A stretch of 64,000 nucleotides of DNA from Nematostella vectensis (lineage: Eukaryota > Cnidaria > Anthozoa > Actiniaria > Edwardsiidae), in assembly GCF_932526225.1 (NCBI RefSeq), contig NC_064040.1, positions 12,376,856 through 12,440,855 on the forward strand. The letters are read 5' to 3'. Numbering within the stretch: the stretch's first letter is position 1; each line of letters opens with the position of its first letter. Below are positions 32,949 to 44,736 of this stretch, piece after piece. Below the pieces are notes generated by a model. The model ran no database searches and had not been told where the DNA came from. It was given only the letters and a program-made list of their open reading frames with translations. The position numbers and the translations under genes were made by a program.

Positions 32949-33569
32949 CGAGAAAGTGTTACACCACACAGGTCATATAACATGAATTACTCGAAAGTTT
33001 TTTAAAAGATAGAATGAAAAAAAACACATGATCCTATTGATTTCTGAATTGGGCTCCCTGTGTTTTTTGAGACAAAATATTTAATAAATGCCCGTCCTAG
33101 CACCTTTCTTCTACAAAAGCATCAATAAATCATTACTGGTATTCCAATCTAGCTTTTTCATCTTAAAAAGTGTTTAAAACGAAGCTTTAGCTATAATTGA
33201 ATATTTATTGTTTAAGAATTGATTTAAAAAAAATCAAACAGCCTCGCTTCCACGCTGTGCTAGGCACGTGACGTTCAGGCAGTCATATAAGTGATCCCCA
33301 ACATACCCTGCAAGAATGATTTGATGAACAAACGCCAGATACTCCTGTTTTTATTATAGAGCCTCGTTTCCATGCTGAACGAGTACCGTCATTTCTTAAA
33401 AACCCCGTTAAACGGCACGTGACAGGTTGCATACTTGGCAACATCACTTTTCTTGTTATTTGAGGTCCTCTGAACACAACTAGCCTAGTAGTTTGCTTTA
33501 ATCACCAATTTCCCACGGAAGTACACATGGTCATGGACCGGACGTTACGGAAATACCAGTTCTAGGCGA

Positions 33570-33880
33570 CAGTCTAATTCCGAGATATTTGTATCAACAA
33601 AGGCTCGTAAATCACTTCTGGAATCGCTGGCACAAGGAATATCTGCACAAACTGTCCATTCGTCAAAAATGGATGAAGGAAGAGGTCCCTGTTCGCGTAG
33701 GAGATGTGTGCTGATATCGGAGGATAATGTGACACGGTGCAAGTGGCCTCTGGGACGGATCGAAGCCGTACACCCCTGGCAAGGACGGACTAATCAGGAA
33801 TGCTACGATGCGTACCGAAAAGGGAACTCTCAACCGACCAGTACAGAAATTACATAGGTAAGAGCTACGGACAGCTACCA
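33570..33880 (+). pseudogene. BEL/Pao retrotransposon 3' coding remnant (DUF5641)
   Basis: In successive frames: LVNHFWNRWHKEYLHKLSIR, KWMKEEVPVRVGD, then VLISEDNVTRCKWPLGRIEA, then GTLNRPVQKLH. This is the conserved C-terminal DUF5641 block of BEL/Pao polyproteins, broken by two frameshifts. The reverse transcriptase and integrase core between the protease remnant and this block are absent. Confidence 0.75.
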
Positions 33881-33995
33881 CACTTGCTCACGGCGGGGAG
33901 CAGAACAGTCAGATAGCTGAGCGTAGCGTTGTGTTGGGCAAGATCAAGAAGAAGAGTCGTCAAAGATGGATATCAGTTGACGTCGGCGGGGAGGA

Positions 33996-34098
33996 TGTTA
34001 CAGCCCGTCGAACATGCTCGGGGCGCCTGTGGTATTATGGTCTTAGACTGTTGTTGTTCCTGTTTTCGCATAATAAAACGTTTGTTTGATTCAACACA
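33996..34098 (+). mobile_element. Probable BEL/Pao LTR remnant
   Basis: A purine-rich CGGCGGGGAGGA is followed by TGTTACAGCCCGTCGAACAT. The segment includes AATAAAA (34071) and ends near TTCAACACA. Position just after the DUF5641 remnant supports a 3' LTR, but no second copy exists in the window. Confidence 0.5.
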
Positions 34099-34189
34099 CT
34101 TACATTTACTGATATCACTGATCATGAACTTGACGAGGCATTGTCTTGGATAACAAAAAAGTTTCCATTCTGCGGAGAATGCATGTTAA

Positions 34190-35095
34190 GGCAGATCCTG
34201 ATTCAGCTGAAGAATATTACTGTTCAAAGGTCGAGGCTACGAGAAAGTATCATCGCGTTGATGCACGTGGAGTCGAATGTCGAAGCAAGGGGAGACTAAA
34301 GCGAACGGTGTACGACGTACAAGGCACCTTTGGCACATTGATACCAACCATAAGCTGGTTAGGTGGAACTTTGTAATAATAGGTGGCTTTGATGGGTTCA
34401 GTCGGTTGATAGTCATGATGTCTTGTAACGATAATAACAAAGCAGAAACAATTATGTACTGTTTTTGACAGCTGTGGAGTCTTATGGTCTGCCAAATAGA
34501 ATAAGGACTGACAAATGACTTGAGAATGTTCAAATAGCTGATAATATGATTTCGAGAAGGGGACCAAACAGGAGAAGTGCTATCACAGGAAAGAGTACAC
34601 ATAACCAAAGAATTGAACGATTGTGGAGGGACGTATTTGCAGGTGCGTTGGTACTTTACTGTGAACTTTTCTACTTTATGGAGGACGAAGGCATCCTTGA
34701 TCCTTTAAACCCTTTACACCTGAGGGCCCTCCATCATGTCTACATGAAAAGCTTAGCATATGGAAGGAAGCATGGGCACGCCATCGGATGCGGACAACCA
34801 AATCCAGTCCACTTCAGCTTTGGGTCTCTGGTCAGCTTCAAAACCCAATGGGTCTAAAATTTGTGGGAGACTGCAAGTGAACTGTATGGAGTAGAGGGAG
34901 TCATATCTGTTGGTGGGGAAATGAGTAATAATGGAGCAGACAGTTCTATCTTCAACCCACTGTCTGACTAAGGTATTACTCAGGCATGTCTAGATGAGCT
35001 AGAAAGTGAAATACCATCAGATTGGGTTTCTTCTAACTTTGGAATTTATATCTATCTTCATGCAGTTGAAACGTTATCAAGGCATCAACAATAAC
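34190..35095 (+). pseudogene. DDE integrase-type transposon gene, frameshifted
   Basis: Pieces in different frames run in order: RLKRTVYDVQG, LWHIDTNHKLVRWNFVIIGG, FDGFSRLIVMMSCNDNNKAE, then [15 protein letters not shown] with the glutamate expected in a DDE catalytic triad, then [14 protein letters not shown] and a tail (MYGVEGVIS-like, VSSNFGIYIYLHAVETL). This matches the integrase-core gene family repeated in cnidarian and fish genomes. The second aspartate region is destroyed by stops. Non-functional. Confidence 0.7.
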
Positions 35096-35239
35096 CAAAC
35101 TGTCTGTCTGTACTTTGTACTGTCTATGTAAGCATGTGAATGTTAACTTTGGAATACCTGTTTTGATGAACATAAAAGTAGCAACCTGGAGAACAATCTC
35201 TAGCAAACAAAGACTCCAACTTGCTCAATTACAACAATT

Positions 35240-35690
35240 GCCGCGATTTTGGCAACAATATTTTACATATTTTTTGGGATCTGTTTTTAATGATAAAGAA
35301 TCAAAGAACATTTGTAACAGGAACAATTTTAATAATATCACAATCACATTCTAAGATGTTTATTCCATTATCACTGATTAATTGAAAACACGTGGTAGTT
35401 ATGGCAAGAATATTATACATATTTTTTTTTAAAAAACCTGTTTTTAATGATAAAGAATTAAAAAACATTTGTAACAGGAACAATTGTAATGATATCAGAA
35501 TACTTTTTAAGATGTTTATTACACTACTATATCACTGGTTAATTGCAAACATAGTGATTTTGGCAACAATATTTTACACGGTTGTCTTTTTAAACTGTTT
35601 TTAATGATAAAGAATTAAACATTTGTATCGGGAACAATTTTAATTATGTCACAATCACATTCTAAGATGTTTATTCCAATGTAATTGGAA
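35240..35690 (+). repeat. Three tandem copies of a 157-bp unit
   Basis: CTGTTTTTAATGATAAAGAA occurs at about 35281, 35438 and 35595, each followed by ACATTTGTAACAGGAACAAT and AAGATGTTTATT and preceded (units 1 and 3) by GATTTTGGCAACAATATTTT. Non-coding. 35691-36075 has no feature. Confidence 0.88.
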
Positions 35691-36075
35691 ACTACAGAGT
35701 TATAATAAAAGTTTCATAAATTTCACTAGAAGCATAATTTGGAAATCTATAGGCTCTAATTACTTCATAGTTCATAGGTATTTCCGGATATCGGAATGTA
35801 GTTTGCGTTGTATAACAGAAATGCGCCAGCGATGTAAAGCTGCTCAATTAAATCTTATAGTTGCGGATTTAATTAGTTCCCTATCGGCAAAATTATCTTG
35901 TTTGATTTGTATCCTAATTTACTTACTCCCAAAATAAACAACTTAGAAAACAACTTAGCCAAGAGGTTATCATAATATGTCTTCTTTATAGCATGTACTG
36001 TCATTTAGGTGACATTGAAGATAAAATGTCAGTGGCGTGTGCTTGATAGAGTTTGGTATGTTCATGTGCATGTAA

Positions 36076-36175
36076 CAGGGGCGTAGCTAGGATTTTTTAA
36101 CTGGAGGGGGCCCAAAAGGACCTTATAAGACATTTTAAATTATGCCCCATACATTTACTGTATTTTTGGCTGCTA
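36076..36175 (+). repeat. Dispersed repeat, copy B
   Basis: GGGCGTAGCTAGGATTTTTT, GGAGGGGGCCCAAAAGGA, then CATACATTTACTGTATTTTT. Same family as 7243-7376 but without the long G run. Confidence 0.75.
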
Positions 36176-36301
36176 TGATTGCATGATGATTCCCCAACAC
36201 TGGTAACTTGGATGGTGCTGTACTTACTTGCAGCTTCTCTCAGGTACCCCAGAAACACAACATAGATAGCATTCTCATGTCTCCTAGCATTTGACCCAAC
36301 T

Positions 36302-36640
36302 TCACTGAATTGTGGTTTGAGTTTCGATTTTACTATTAACAAGGGAGACATTAACGTCAAGTAAAGGTACATTGTTATAGGAGTGGGAGCTTGTAAATTT
36401 AATGGTGGGGTGTATATTGTTAAGATAATCTACAAAAGCGTTCAATTTGTCTAGACCCTCAAAAATATCGTCGATGTATCTTAACCACGTATGGGGTTTG
36501 TAAGGGGCGTCACGCAAAGCGTTGGTTTCAAATAGGCCAAGAAAGAGACAGGCGAAAGAGGGTGCCATGCGTGTGCCCATGGCGCTGCTAACACCTTTTT
36601 TCATCTTGCCACCCTTACCACACCAAAAAGGCTATCCCCT
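36302..36640 (-). mobile_element. Penelope-like element reverse transcriptase fragment
   Basis: The minus-strand frame contains SAMGTRMAPSFACLFLGLFE, WLRYIDDIFEGL (catalytic Asp pair in YIDD), LNNIHPTIKFTSS and VPLLDVNVSLV. The MGTRMAPSYAN-type and RYIDDIF motifs are diagnostic of Penelope-like retroelements. Both ends are truncated; the frame breaks shortly after the LDV motif. Downstream minus-strand sequence to 36176 (SNARRHENAIYVVFLGYLRE) is not recognised. Confidence 0.85.
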
Positions 36641-36708
36641 ATAGCCTCGGGCTCCGTATTTATTTGAGTCACAGTAGGTCCCAGGCAGACAAGATGTAAG
36701 ACAGGACG

Positions 36709-37107
36709 ATGGCGCAGCGAAAGGCCATGAGTCCGGTTGATTTAGCGCGGAGTATGTCAGAAATTGCTAGTATCGATGAACCTGCAGCTGATATTGTTGA
36801 CAGTGGCACTGGTGGTGATCAGGCCATTTTCCATCCTGGCCAATTCGTTGCTTGTTTTGAAGATAATTCGACACTCCAGCATCCATTGGTACTAATTGAA
36901 CGTGCACAATACTATGTAAGCAAAACAAATGTGTTGCTCTTGTGGTATCAAAGAAGCTCTCATGGATTATTCACAGTGAGTTTTGATAGCAAATGCCAAG
37001 ATTTATTGATCCCTGTAAAACAAACGCCTCAACCAAAATCTAGTACCCGTAATGGCATGACTTCAGCAAGTGAGCGCACCATTCACAAGAAAGCTCTGCA
37101 AGAATAG
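36709..37107 (+). CDS. Unrecognised 132-residue ORF
   Basis: Starts MAQRKAMSPVDLARSMSEIA and ends IHKKALQE with TAG. It contains a compact segment FHPGQFVACFEDNSTLQHPL followed by LIERAQYYV and VLLLWYQRSSHGLFTV, which looks like a small folded beta-domain. The composition is protein-like, there is a single ATG, and no splice signals are needed. It is surrounded by mobile-element debris, so it may be the tail of a transposon protein. No function proposed. Confidence 0.4.
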   Translation: MAQRKAMSPVDLARSMSEIASIDEPAADIVDSGTGGDQAIFHPGQFVACFEDNSTLQHPLVLIERAQYYVSKTNVLLLWYQRSSHGLFTVSFDSKCQDLLIPVKQTPQPKSSTRNGMTSASERTIHKKALQE

Positions 37108-37130
37108 ACAACACTGTAAATGAAGACTAT

Positions 37131-37170
37131 CCGTCCATTCATCCGTCCGTCCGTTCGTTCGTTCATTCAT
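37131..37170. repeat. CCGT/TTCA-type tetranucleotide repeat
   Basis: CCATTCATCCGTCCGTCCGT passing into TTCGTTCGTTCATTCATT. Confidence 0.85.
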
Positions 37171-37209
37171 TTATTCATTAGCCTGTTGAAGACCAGAGGT
37201 TCTGGTCGC

Positions 37210-38903
37210 AACGTTATGAACTCACTTGAACACTTCCAGTAATAGATTTAAATTTACCAAGTGATCACAAGAACTCATGCCTATAGTCGATTGGTCCAGA
37301 ATTACATGTTTTGAGTTAAAATCACTTGTAGGTGCAAATTCCAACTTCATTAGAAGTGCTAAAAAATAAAAGCAATTTTTCACTAGGGTAAATATGCCTT
37401 TGTCTAAAATTTATGGCACCAAAAGATAATAATATTATGTCAGAAGTCCACATATGTAGTTCAAAGGTGGATAGCATATACAAACTTAAGTTTTTCCAGG
37501 TTAGGGTTTTTTATGTATTTTAACAATGAAAAAAAATAACTCTACTATTATCATATTAATCAATTTCTGCATTTGTTCTTGGCTTATTCAGACAGCATGA
37601 TCTTTAGTAAAAGACTGACTGCTGTGTCCAATGACTATTTTTGAAGCCTCATAGGATTTAATATATACATGAGATATAGAAAATATTGGGTAAAATATTG
37701 ATGCGCCAATATTTTATTAAAGAAACACAATAAGATCAAAAGGGATGTGTCTTTACTACAGGCCACTGGGTGAGGTAAATTACCCATAGACATCAAGAAG
37801 TCTTAATATAGACGAAAGTTTGACAGAGTCGTCTACAAGTTTTTGGTGCATTTAAGTAGGTTGAAGATGTAATCAAAAATCTATAAAACTTTAAAAAAAT
37901 ATTTTCTATCTTGGGTACTATTATTTAAAGTATTTACAACCAGCCACTTTACCAATCGGCATCAGAATTATGTAGGAGTATGTAAATTTTGCAAGCTTAC
38001 CTTGCGGAAACCATGTAGAAGTGTGTCTAAAGTGGGTCCGAGAGATCTGCCATGTAATGGTATTCACTTTGTGGGCCTCCTGTGTGCCCTGTCTACGGTG
38101 AAACAATACGTCAGCGGTCTCAAATATAAGGCGGATCACGGTAATCATGTCTAAACTTTTTAGCTTATCTACGCAATGAAGCTAATTTGAAAGAGCAGTT
38201 TGAGAAGAAATCGGCCCTGTCGACTCATAAAGATGCTGTTATCAAAAGGTATTTAAGCCGAGCTTTGCCATAAAAATCTTTTTGTAGCCGAAGGTGTTGA
38301 AAATTGTATTAGCCTACAGTACCAACTACAGTGAGTATAACCGCTAAAACATGTACTCAATATATATTTACATTTGCTGACACTCGCTAGTAAATTTGTT
38401 GTTCTAAACAAGGCCCAAAATATAGCTTGCTGAATCAGATATAAAAATTTAAGTAATTGTCCTAAACAGTGTTAGAGTTGTGAGATATAAAATTATGTAA
38501 ACAGTGATCATAATTAGTCTACACTTGCTAAGGGAAATCTTAATTAATATAAATTAATTCATGCCTAGAGGAGGAAGGGGTAGAGATGTTTTTTTAGGAG
38601 ATATGAAGGAGCGATCCCGCTTCATTTTCCTGATTTATAGTTTGTGCGAACATGAGGTCTGGAGAGTCGTGTTGTTGTGTGTTGGAAGTCAGTCTTGTGT
38701 GTTGAAGTTAGTCTTGGAGTTGTTGTTCCCTTATAGTTTTTCTTCACAAAGCAACATATTTTTTACTGTGAATTGTTGCGACAGAAAAAAAAAACTGTTT
38801 TAAATTGTTGCTTAATAGAGCTTAAATTTAATGTTGACAGGATAAAAGCCATATTCCAAGAAGGAACAAAGAATGATAGGTTGCAGTCGGCAAGCACAGT
38901 AGT
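37210..38903. other. No gene seen
   Basis: AT-rich. A minus-strand 75-codon frame (37921-38148) and a plus-strand 80-codon frame (38561-38803) are not recognised and have no neighbours that support them. Confidence 0.45.
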
Positions 38904-39400
38904 TTGAGGTTAGTATCGCCAAGACTTGAAGATGGAAATTTCATTCATGTTGGTAATACTATGGGATTAAAGAAAATGTCATTTCAAATCCAAACCTACC
39001 CCGAAATACAAAAGAAAAAATGTCTGGAAGGTATGGGGATCTTGATAAACCTAAAAGAGTTGATTAGCAAAGATACTGCATACAGGATTAAGTCACTGAA
39101 TATCTGTCACAAGGACCATAGGTTCAAAGAAACAGATGTCATTGGAGAAGGCACTTTTGGGAAGTGCTTTCTAGGGAAAACAAGGTTTTCAAGTTTTTAA
39201 GGGCCATCAAGCAGTTCTAAGTGTACACAGAGAAGCAGATGTATTGATCAAAATGTGGCTATGTTCATTGGAGTATTAACATCAGAACATACTGTCTTAT
39301 CACAAAATTGTGTACTACAGATGGCAGTCCAAAAACTATGCCAGGTATTAAGGAACACAAAAGCCACTGTCGAGTTGTTTCTCCCCATTTTATATGACAT
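38904..39400 (+). pseudogene. Protein-kinase-like N-lobe remnant
   Basis: The frame 38904-39200 includes HRFKETDVIGEGTFGKCFLG, with the glycine-rich nucleotide loop GEGTFG of protein kinases. After a stop it continues in another frame as FKGHQAVLSVHREADVLIKM (the Lys and alphaC-Glu region) and then, shifted again, LFIGVLTSEHT. Order and motif spacing fit a kinase N-lobe; the C-lobe with the catalytic loop is absent. There are no introns and several frameshifts, so it is probably a decayed retrocopy or part of a mobile element. Confidence 0.5.
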
Positions 39401-39822
39401 ATTGTAAGAATTTCTTCATATTCACAAGCAGTGCATTTTTCACAATGATACTGATATTTAATGGAACCTTGTATTGGGAACTGTATTGGGAACTGTATGG
39501 GACTGTTGTCAGCACTGACCATATTGTTATGGTTCCACTGCACACCAATGACGATAATGTACAGCTTACTCTATTCTGAAACCCCCAAACCACCTTACAA
39601 CAGTACGAACACAGATGATTGAAGAAAAATAGACATTTCCTTCTTCATTGTTAAGATTCCAGATACCAGGGCAGCGGCTCTCACGATACCACTTCACTGT
39701 TGACTTTCTTTCTTCAGTGAAGACTTCTTTCCCCAGTCCAAACCAAGGTGTGCCCCAACTGGGCCTAGCACCTCAATAGTATCCTGTTTTTTTGGGTAGA
39801 CTGGGACACGCACTCCTGCCTC
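39401..39822. other. Low-similarity tail of the kinase-like remnant
   Basis: Open segments change frame repeatedly. A short triplicated word GGGAACTGTAT lies at 39476-39500. No domain seen. Confidence 0.4.
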
Positions 39823-40419
39823 TTATTCTGGATTTTTAAAGTCAATGCAAAGGAAGTACCGTGGGTTGGCAGTGTCTGAAGGTTCGGGATATACAATTAC
39901 CTTCCTCTTGATCCTGGTAGAGGGTTTTATACTGTTGCGCGCATAGCTGCGTGGAACTAGCTTAGGGGTTTGACACCAATCATGGAGAACAACTGCTTCA
40001 TTATCAATAACTGGGATGAAGTAATTCCCATTGACAAAATAGTGGTAGTTGTTTTCAACTGGACCAACCATGATGATGTCTTCAATCCCCATTAACCACT
40101 TCTCTCCTCTTCCCTCAGATTCAATCTTGCATGTGGTTCCTTTCTGAAACCTTTCAATATCAACAAACTCATCTCTAAGCATCTCTGGAAGATTCACTCC
40201 TTGTTTTCTCCTTTTAACATCACCTACCACAGTATCTTGGAACCTTTTCCTAGTGGTTACTCCTACTGACACACCAGAGGCAATTGCATGTCTAACAGCA
40301 TAATATTGATTTGAGCTCAGATCTTTAATGAGTGTTTTTGCTGCGGCAAATGAAGGGGTTACTTCATTTATCTTGAAGCTATAGGCCTCTTTCCCATCGT
40401 TGTAGGAGAATAAAGGACC
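39823..40419 (-). pseudogene. Unrecognised coding sequence cut by a Ty3/gypsy insertion
   Basis: One minus-strand frame is open from the LTR boundary (40419) to a stop at 39823, 198 codons. It includes EAYSFKINEVTPSFAAAKTL, YYAVRHAIASGVSVGVTTRK, RFQKGTTCKIESEGRGEKWL and NNYHYFVNGNYFIPVIDNEA. The N-terminal part is missing because the retrotransposon 5' LTR begins at 40420; no continuation is visible beyond the truncated 3' LTR. Long open frame and protein-like composition argue for real, once-expressed coding. I do not recognise the family; the C-terminal half looks like a beta-rich domain as in invertebrate repeat-family proteins. Confidence 0.5.
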
Positions 40420-40581
40420 TGTTATAATATTAGTTTGTTACTACCCCCCCCCCCTTAGGAGCCCATCGTACCGCGTGCTCACGCGTTGTTGTTAAACAGT
40501 CAGATGGAGTTTCGCATGGAGTTTGTGTCAGAGAATTAAGGGATTAAATGTGTTGAATTGGCCGACAACCGTCTTATAACA
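40420..40581 (+). repeat. 5' LTR of the Ty3/gypsy element
   Basis: 162 bp, TGTTATAA...TTATAACA inverted ends, with a C run near 40444-40455. The first ~85 bp match the 3' LTR with a small deletion (11 bp around CTTAGGAGCCC) and a few substitutions. Confidence 0.9.
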
Positions 40582-40688
40582 TGGTGTCAGAAGTCTAAAT
40601 TGGAAAAGAAGAATGCAGACTACGACTCTGAGACGTAAATAGCGTTAAACAAGGAGATAAAGGCCATTCGAATCGATCTCAAAACAAC

Positions 40689-41687
40689 ATGGCGGAGAGG
40701 GAATCGTTCAACAAGCCAGGTCCGTTAATACTGGATGCCCAAGCTGCAGAAGATTGAAGAAAGTTTATCATGCGATTTGAGATCTACCTAGCAGCAGCAG
40801 AAAAGGAGAACAAATCCGACAAGATCAAGGTAAACATGTTGCTTAATTGCGCTGGGAGTGAAGCCATCGAGGAATACAGTTATTTTACATACGGTACCGA
40901 TGAAAGTCCAGAATCCTTTGAGAAAATCTGTAAGAAATTTGAAGAACTTTGTCGAGTTGCTAGAAATGTGATATACGAGAGATTGGTGTTTAATCAACGA
41001 AGCCAGAAAGAGGGAGAAAGGATTGATAATTTTGTGAGTGACATGAAACGACTAGCCCTTGCATGTGAATTTGGGACTCTAAAAGACTCGCTGATTCGAG
41101 ACCGAATGGTCGGCGGAGTGTTGTCTGATCAACTGAGAGGTGAACTGTTGAAGAAACCAGACTTGACATTACAGTCAGCACATGATTATTGTCGTACCTA
41201 CGAAGCCTCAGAGGCACAAAAGATTAAGTTCAGTCTACCCACTGGCATTGTTGAGCAATCAGCATCTAACATTCATGACATCAAGAGCTCCATGTCGCAA
41301 AATAACAGAGGCAAGATGACCCTTTTTGCAAATTTTGTGGTCTCAGGCATTCATTTTCGCAAGGTAAATGTCCAGCCTTTAAGCAAGAGTGCAGAAAATG
41401 TAAAAAGGTCGGTCACTTCGCGAGGGTGTGTAGATCTACAAGGAAGAGCAGTGTGCATCAAGTTGAAAAAGCCGCAAGTGAATACGATGAAGATGATGCA
41501 ACTCATGCCGGATGTATCAGCGTCAAGGAGCAAAAGCATGATCAATGTCACCATAAGTAACTGTCAAGTCAAAGTTAAAGCCGACACTGGTGCTAAGGCA
41601 AATGTCATTCCCTTTAGCCTGTACAGACAAGTTACACGAAACACTCCAGAAAATCCACCAGCCATTGAAGGGATGGTTAGCCACTAA
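40689..41687 (+). pseudogene. gag plus protease region of the Ty3/gypsy element
   Basis: Starts MAERESFNKPGPLILDAQ at 40689, then one in-frame TGA at 40756 where the family has Trp, then a long frame 40770-41687. Gag features: KVNMLLNCAGSEAIEEY, RLVFNQRSQKEGERIDNFV. The zinc knuckle (ECRKCKKVGHFARVC) is present but in a shifted frame between about 41320 and 41450, so the copy has indels. The aspartic protease motif VKADTGAKANVIPF lies near the end of the main frame. Confidence 0.85.
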
Positions 41688-41701
41688 GCCAATACGCCCA
41701 G

Positions 41702-42683
41702 TTGGATGTGTACGGCTCCCTACTCAAGACTCGTACTGTTGACCTGTTATACCTAGTTGTACGTGGTGATTTTACTTCATTGGTGAGCTGCGATGCATGC
41801 CTTGACTTAGAGGTGTTGCAATTTATGAACTTAGATTTGATTCAGCGTCAACCAACAGCCCCAGATGCTCAAGATAGCAAGAATTCCAGATATCATTACA
41901 ACAGATCCAGTGCTAAAGAACTTTCAAGATTGTTTCAGTGATAAGCCTGGTAGACTACCTAATGAAATCACTCTGGAAACTGATGAGTCTGTAAGACCTG
42001 TTATTCATCCTCCAAGAAAGTTACCAATATCACTCCTGGGGCCTGTAAAAGAGAAGTTGTCTGAGATGGAACAAGATGGAATCATAGTCAAGGAGGAGGA
42101 ACACACACCATGGGTCAGCTCAATGCTATTGGTAGACAAGAGACGAGAGAAGGGAAAAGGACAACCCACAAAAGAGGAAATCAGAATCTGCATTGATCCA
42201 CGAGATCTAAACACTGCACTGAAGCGTGTACACCACCCTATGGTAACTATAGAAGAAGTTGTAGACAAACTTGCTAACACTGTTGTTTTTACAGCTCTAG
42301 ATGCCTGCAGTGGGTTTTGGCAGCTCCCAGTGGATGAAGCAAGTTCAAAGTTGCTCACATTCAACACTCCTTGGGGAAGGTACCGGTTCTGTAGGCCTCC
42401 TTTCGGAGTTGCTCCAGCGCCAGAGATATACCAGCGAGAGATGGAACGGCTGTTTGAAGGTGTCCCAGTTGAAATCCTTGTGGATGACTTCCTCATACAT
42501 GCACAAGACCAGTCAGAAATGGATGAAAAACTGTCAATGGTACTGGAGCGAAGTCGAGAGGTAGGACTGAAGTTTAATCCTAGTAAAGTAAAGCTTAGAG
42601 TGGATGAAGTAAGTTATGTCGGCCACAGGGCTTACTTCAAAAGGCTTGCAGCCAGATCCAGAGAAGATCAAGGCTATCATTGA
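41702..42683 (+). pseudogene. Reverse transcriptase of the Ty3/gypsy element
   Basis: Two overlapping frames; the main one is 41865-42683. Motifs in order: FSDKPGRLPNE, GIIVKEEEHTPWVSSMLLVD, RICIDPRDLNTAL, FTALDACSGFWQLPVDE, FCRPPFGVAPAPEIYQREM and VEILVDDFLIHA (the catalytic pair, with LVDD replacing the usual YVDD). The frame is lost after SYVGH, where the thumb region should continue. Confidence 0.88.
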
Positions 42684-43594
42684 CATGCCACCACCAAACA
42701 GACAAAGAGGGGGTGCAACGACTAATAGAAACTGTGAACTATCCCGATAAGTTTATCCAAAACAAAGCAGAGATTCAGGGACCCATCTCCCAGTTCCTAC
42801 AGAAGGATGCCGTTTTTGTATGCGACACACCCCAACAATATGCATTTCAACAGCTCAAACGTGTTATCAGTAGTTCACCTGTTCTGTCATATTTCGACAA
42901 TAACAAACAGACAGTTTTAAATGCTGATGCCAGCAGTACAGGCTTAGGTGCAGTGGTAATGCAGGGCGGAAGGCCAGTTGCATATGGATCACGAACACTC
43001 ACCAATGCAGAGAAACATTACGCAAACATTGAAAGGGAATTACTAGCTATTACCTGGGGGGTACAGAAGTTTCATACTTACCTTTATGGCCGGTCAGTCA
43101 TCGTACAGACAGATCACAAACCACTCGAGTCAATTTTCAAGAAACCACTTAATGATGCCCCACCCAGATTACAGCGCATGCTCCTTAAGCTTACAAAGTA
43201 TGATTTGAATGTCAACTATGTTCCTGGTAAGCAACAAGTCCTTTACGACTGTTTGAGCAGAGCACCCATACATATACCAGAGACACCTAGCAATGACAGT
43301 GATGAGGTTCAAGTCAACTTGGTTGACAAGTTTAGACTTGACAAAGATGCTCTGTCAAAGTTTAGAAGTTGTACCAATACTGATGAGACTTCGCAGGTCG
43401 TTATGAATTATGTTCTCACTGGTTGGCCTTCAGACAGGGGACAGATCGATGAATTAGCAAGAGAATATTTTAACTACAGGGAGGAGCTAAGTGTTGAGGA
43501 TGGCTTACTATTCAAGTCTGATCGAATTGTCGTACCACGAGGGATGAGAGCTGAAGTACTTGATGAGATTCATGGTGCGCACATGGGTGAGTAA
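42680..43594 (+). pseudogene. RNase H and connection region of the Ty3/gypsy element
   Basis: Frame in -1 relation to the RT frame. LNADASSTGLGAVVMQ, SRTLTNAEKHYANIEREL, VQTDHKPLESIF, NVNYVPGKQQVLYDCLSR (family usually has AD; here YD). It ends within the integrase zinc-binding HH-CC domain (HGAHMG) because of a frameshift. Confidence 0.88.
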
Positions 43595-44642
43595 AAAAAG
43601 TCTATCCTATGCTAGGGACTATGTTTTCTGGCCAGGTATGAGTGCACAGGTGAAAGACAGAATCCGATCCTGCGGAATCTGTAATGCCTTCAGGAATCAG
43701 CAGCAAAAAGAAACTCTCAGGCCTCACGACATTCCTGGGCTACCGTGGCAGATCGTTGATACTGATCTATTTGATTACGGTGGACATACCTATCTAGTAG
43801 TGACTGATTTCTACTCGAAGTATTTCAAAATCGAGCTTCTACGTCAAAGTACTGCAACCTGTATCATTAACAACCTGAAGAAAATATTTGCTAGCTATGG
43901 AATACCCGACCAAGTGATCAGCGATAATGGATCACAGTACAGTAATACTAGAAACTTATTTGATAGCACCCACCAATTCAAAGTATTTGCGAAAGAATGG
44001 TGGTTTCAACATATTACCAGTCCAGACGGCCAAACGTATCCTTAAGAAAGCAGATGCTGAGGAAAGGATCCATTCGAGGGACTTCTCAAGTACCGCAATA
44101 CACCTTTTGAGGACATTGGTGTATCACCCATCCAACTGTTGATGAGCCGGAGGACCCGTACCATGCTTCCCACTCACAAAAGGCTGTTACTCCCTCAACC
44201 AGTGAACCCTGATACAGTTGTTAAAGCACTCAAAACGCGTTAAGAAAAAGCTGCAGCGTATTACAACCAGAACAGCAAAGACCTGCCACCACTGGAATCT
44301 GGTTCGAAAGTCAGAATCGGAACAGGCGGCGAAAAGCAGTGGAGGACAGCGGCGGTACTACCAAGGTCATACATGGTACAAGACGACAGGGGAAGAGTTT
44401 ACCGCAGGAAGAGAAGGCACATCATTTCTACTCCATTAGACCAGCCAATCCGGCTGCAGCCAAGCACACCGGTCCTTACTGGTGTGCCAGTGAAGCTATC
44501 GACACCTCCACAGATACCTGTAGTCTCGGATCAGCCAAAGCCACAGATGCCTGCAGTCTCGGATGTGCCTATGAAGCAGCCAGTCACTACCAGATCAGGA
44601 AGACTAGTGCAAAAGCCTGATAGGCTTATTGAGTCTTGTTAA
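43560..44642 (+). pseudogene. Integrase and C-terminal tail of the Ty3/gypsy element
   Basis: VFWPGMSAQVKDRIRSCGIC closes the zinc domain. The first catalytic Asp is in QIVDTDLFDYGG and the second in QVISDNGSQYSN. After HITSPDGQT a deletion and frameshift remove the third catalytic residue (Glu); the tail resumes in other frames (KRILKKADAEERI; RRKRRHIISTPLDQ; PVTTRSGRLVQKPDRL) and stops at 44642. Confidence 0.85.
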
Positions 44643-44736
44643 GAACAGTTAACTATTATAACTGAGCCATAGTCTTGTTACTTTTATTTCCTTTTATTTC
44701 ATAGTGACATTGGGACTTGTTATTTGAGGGGGGAGA

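Noticed and set aside
37172-37210. Second hammerhead-like motif (CTGTTGA, GACCAG/CTGGTC stem, GCAAC)
   Set aside because: Two core positions differ from the hammerhead consensus (CUGUUGA and GCAAC), and its orientation does not match the nearby Penelope-like fragment.
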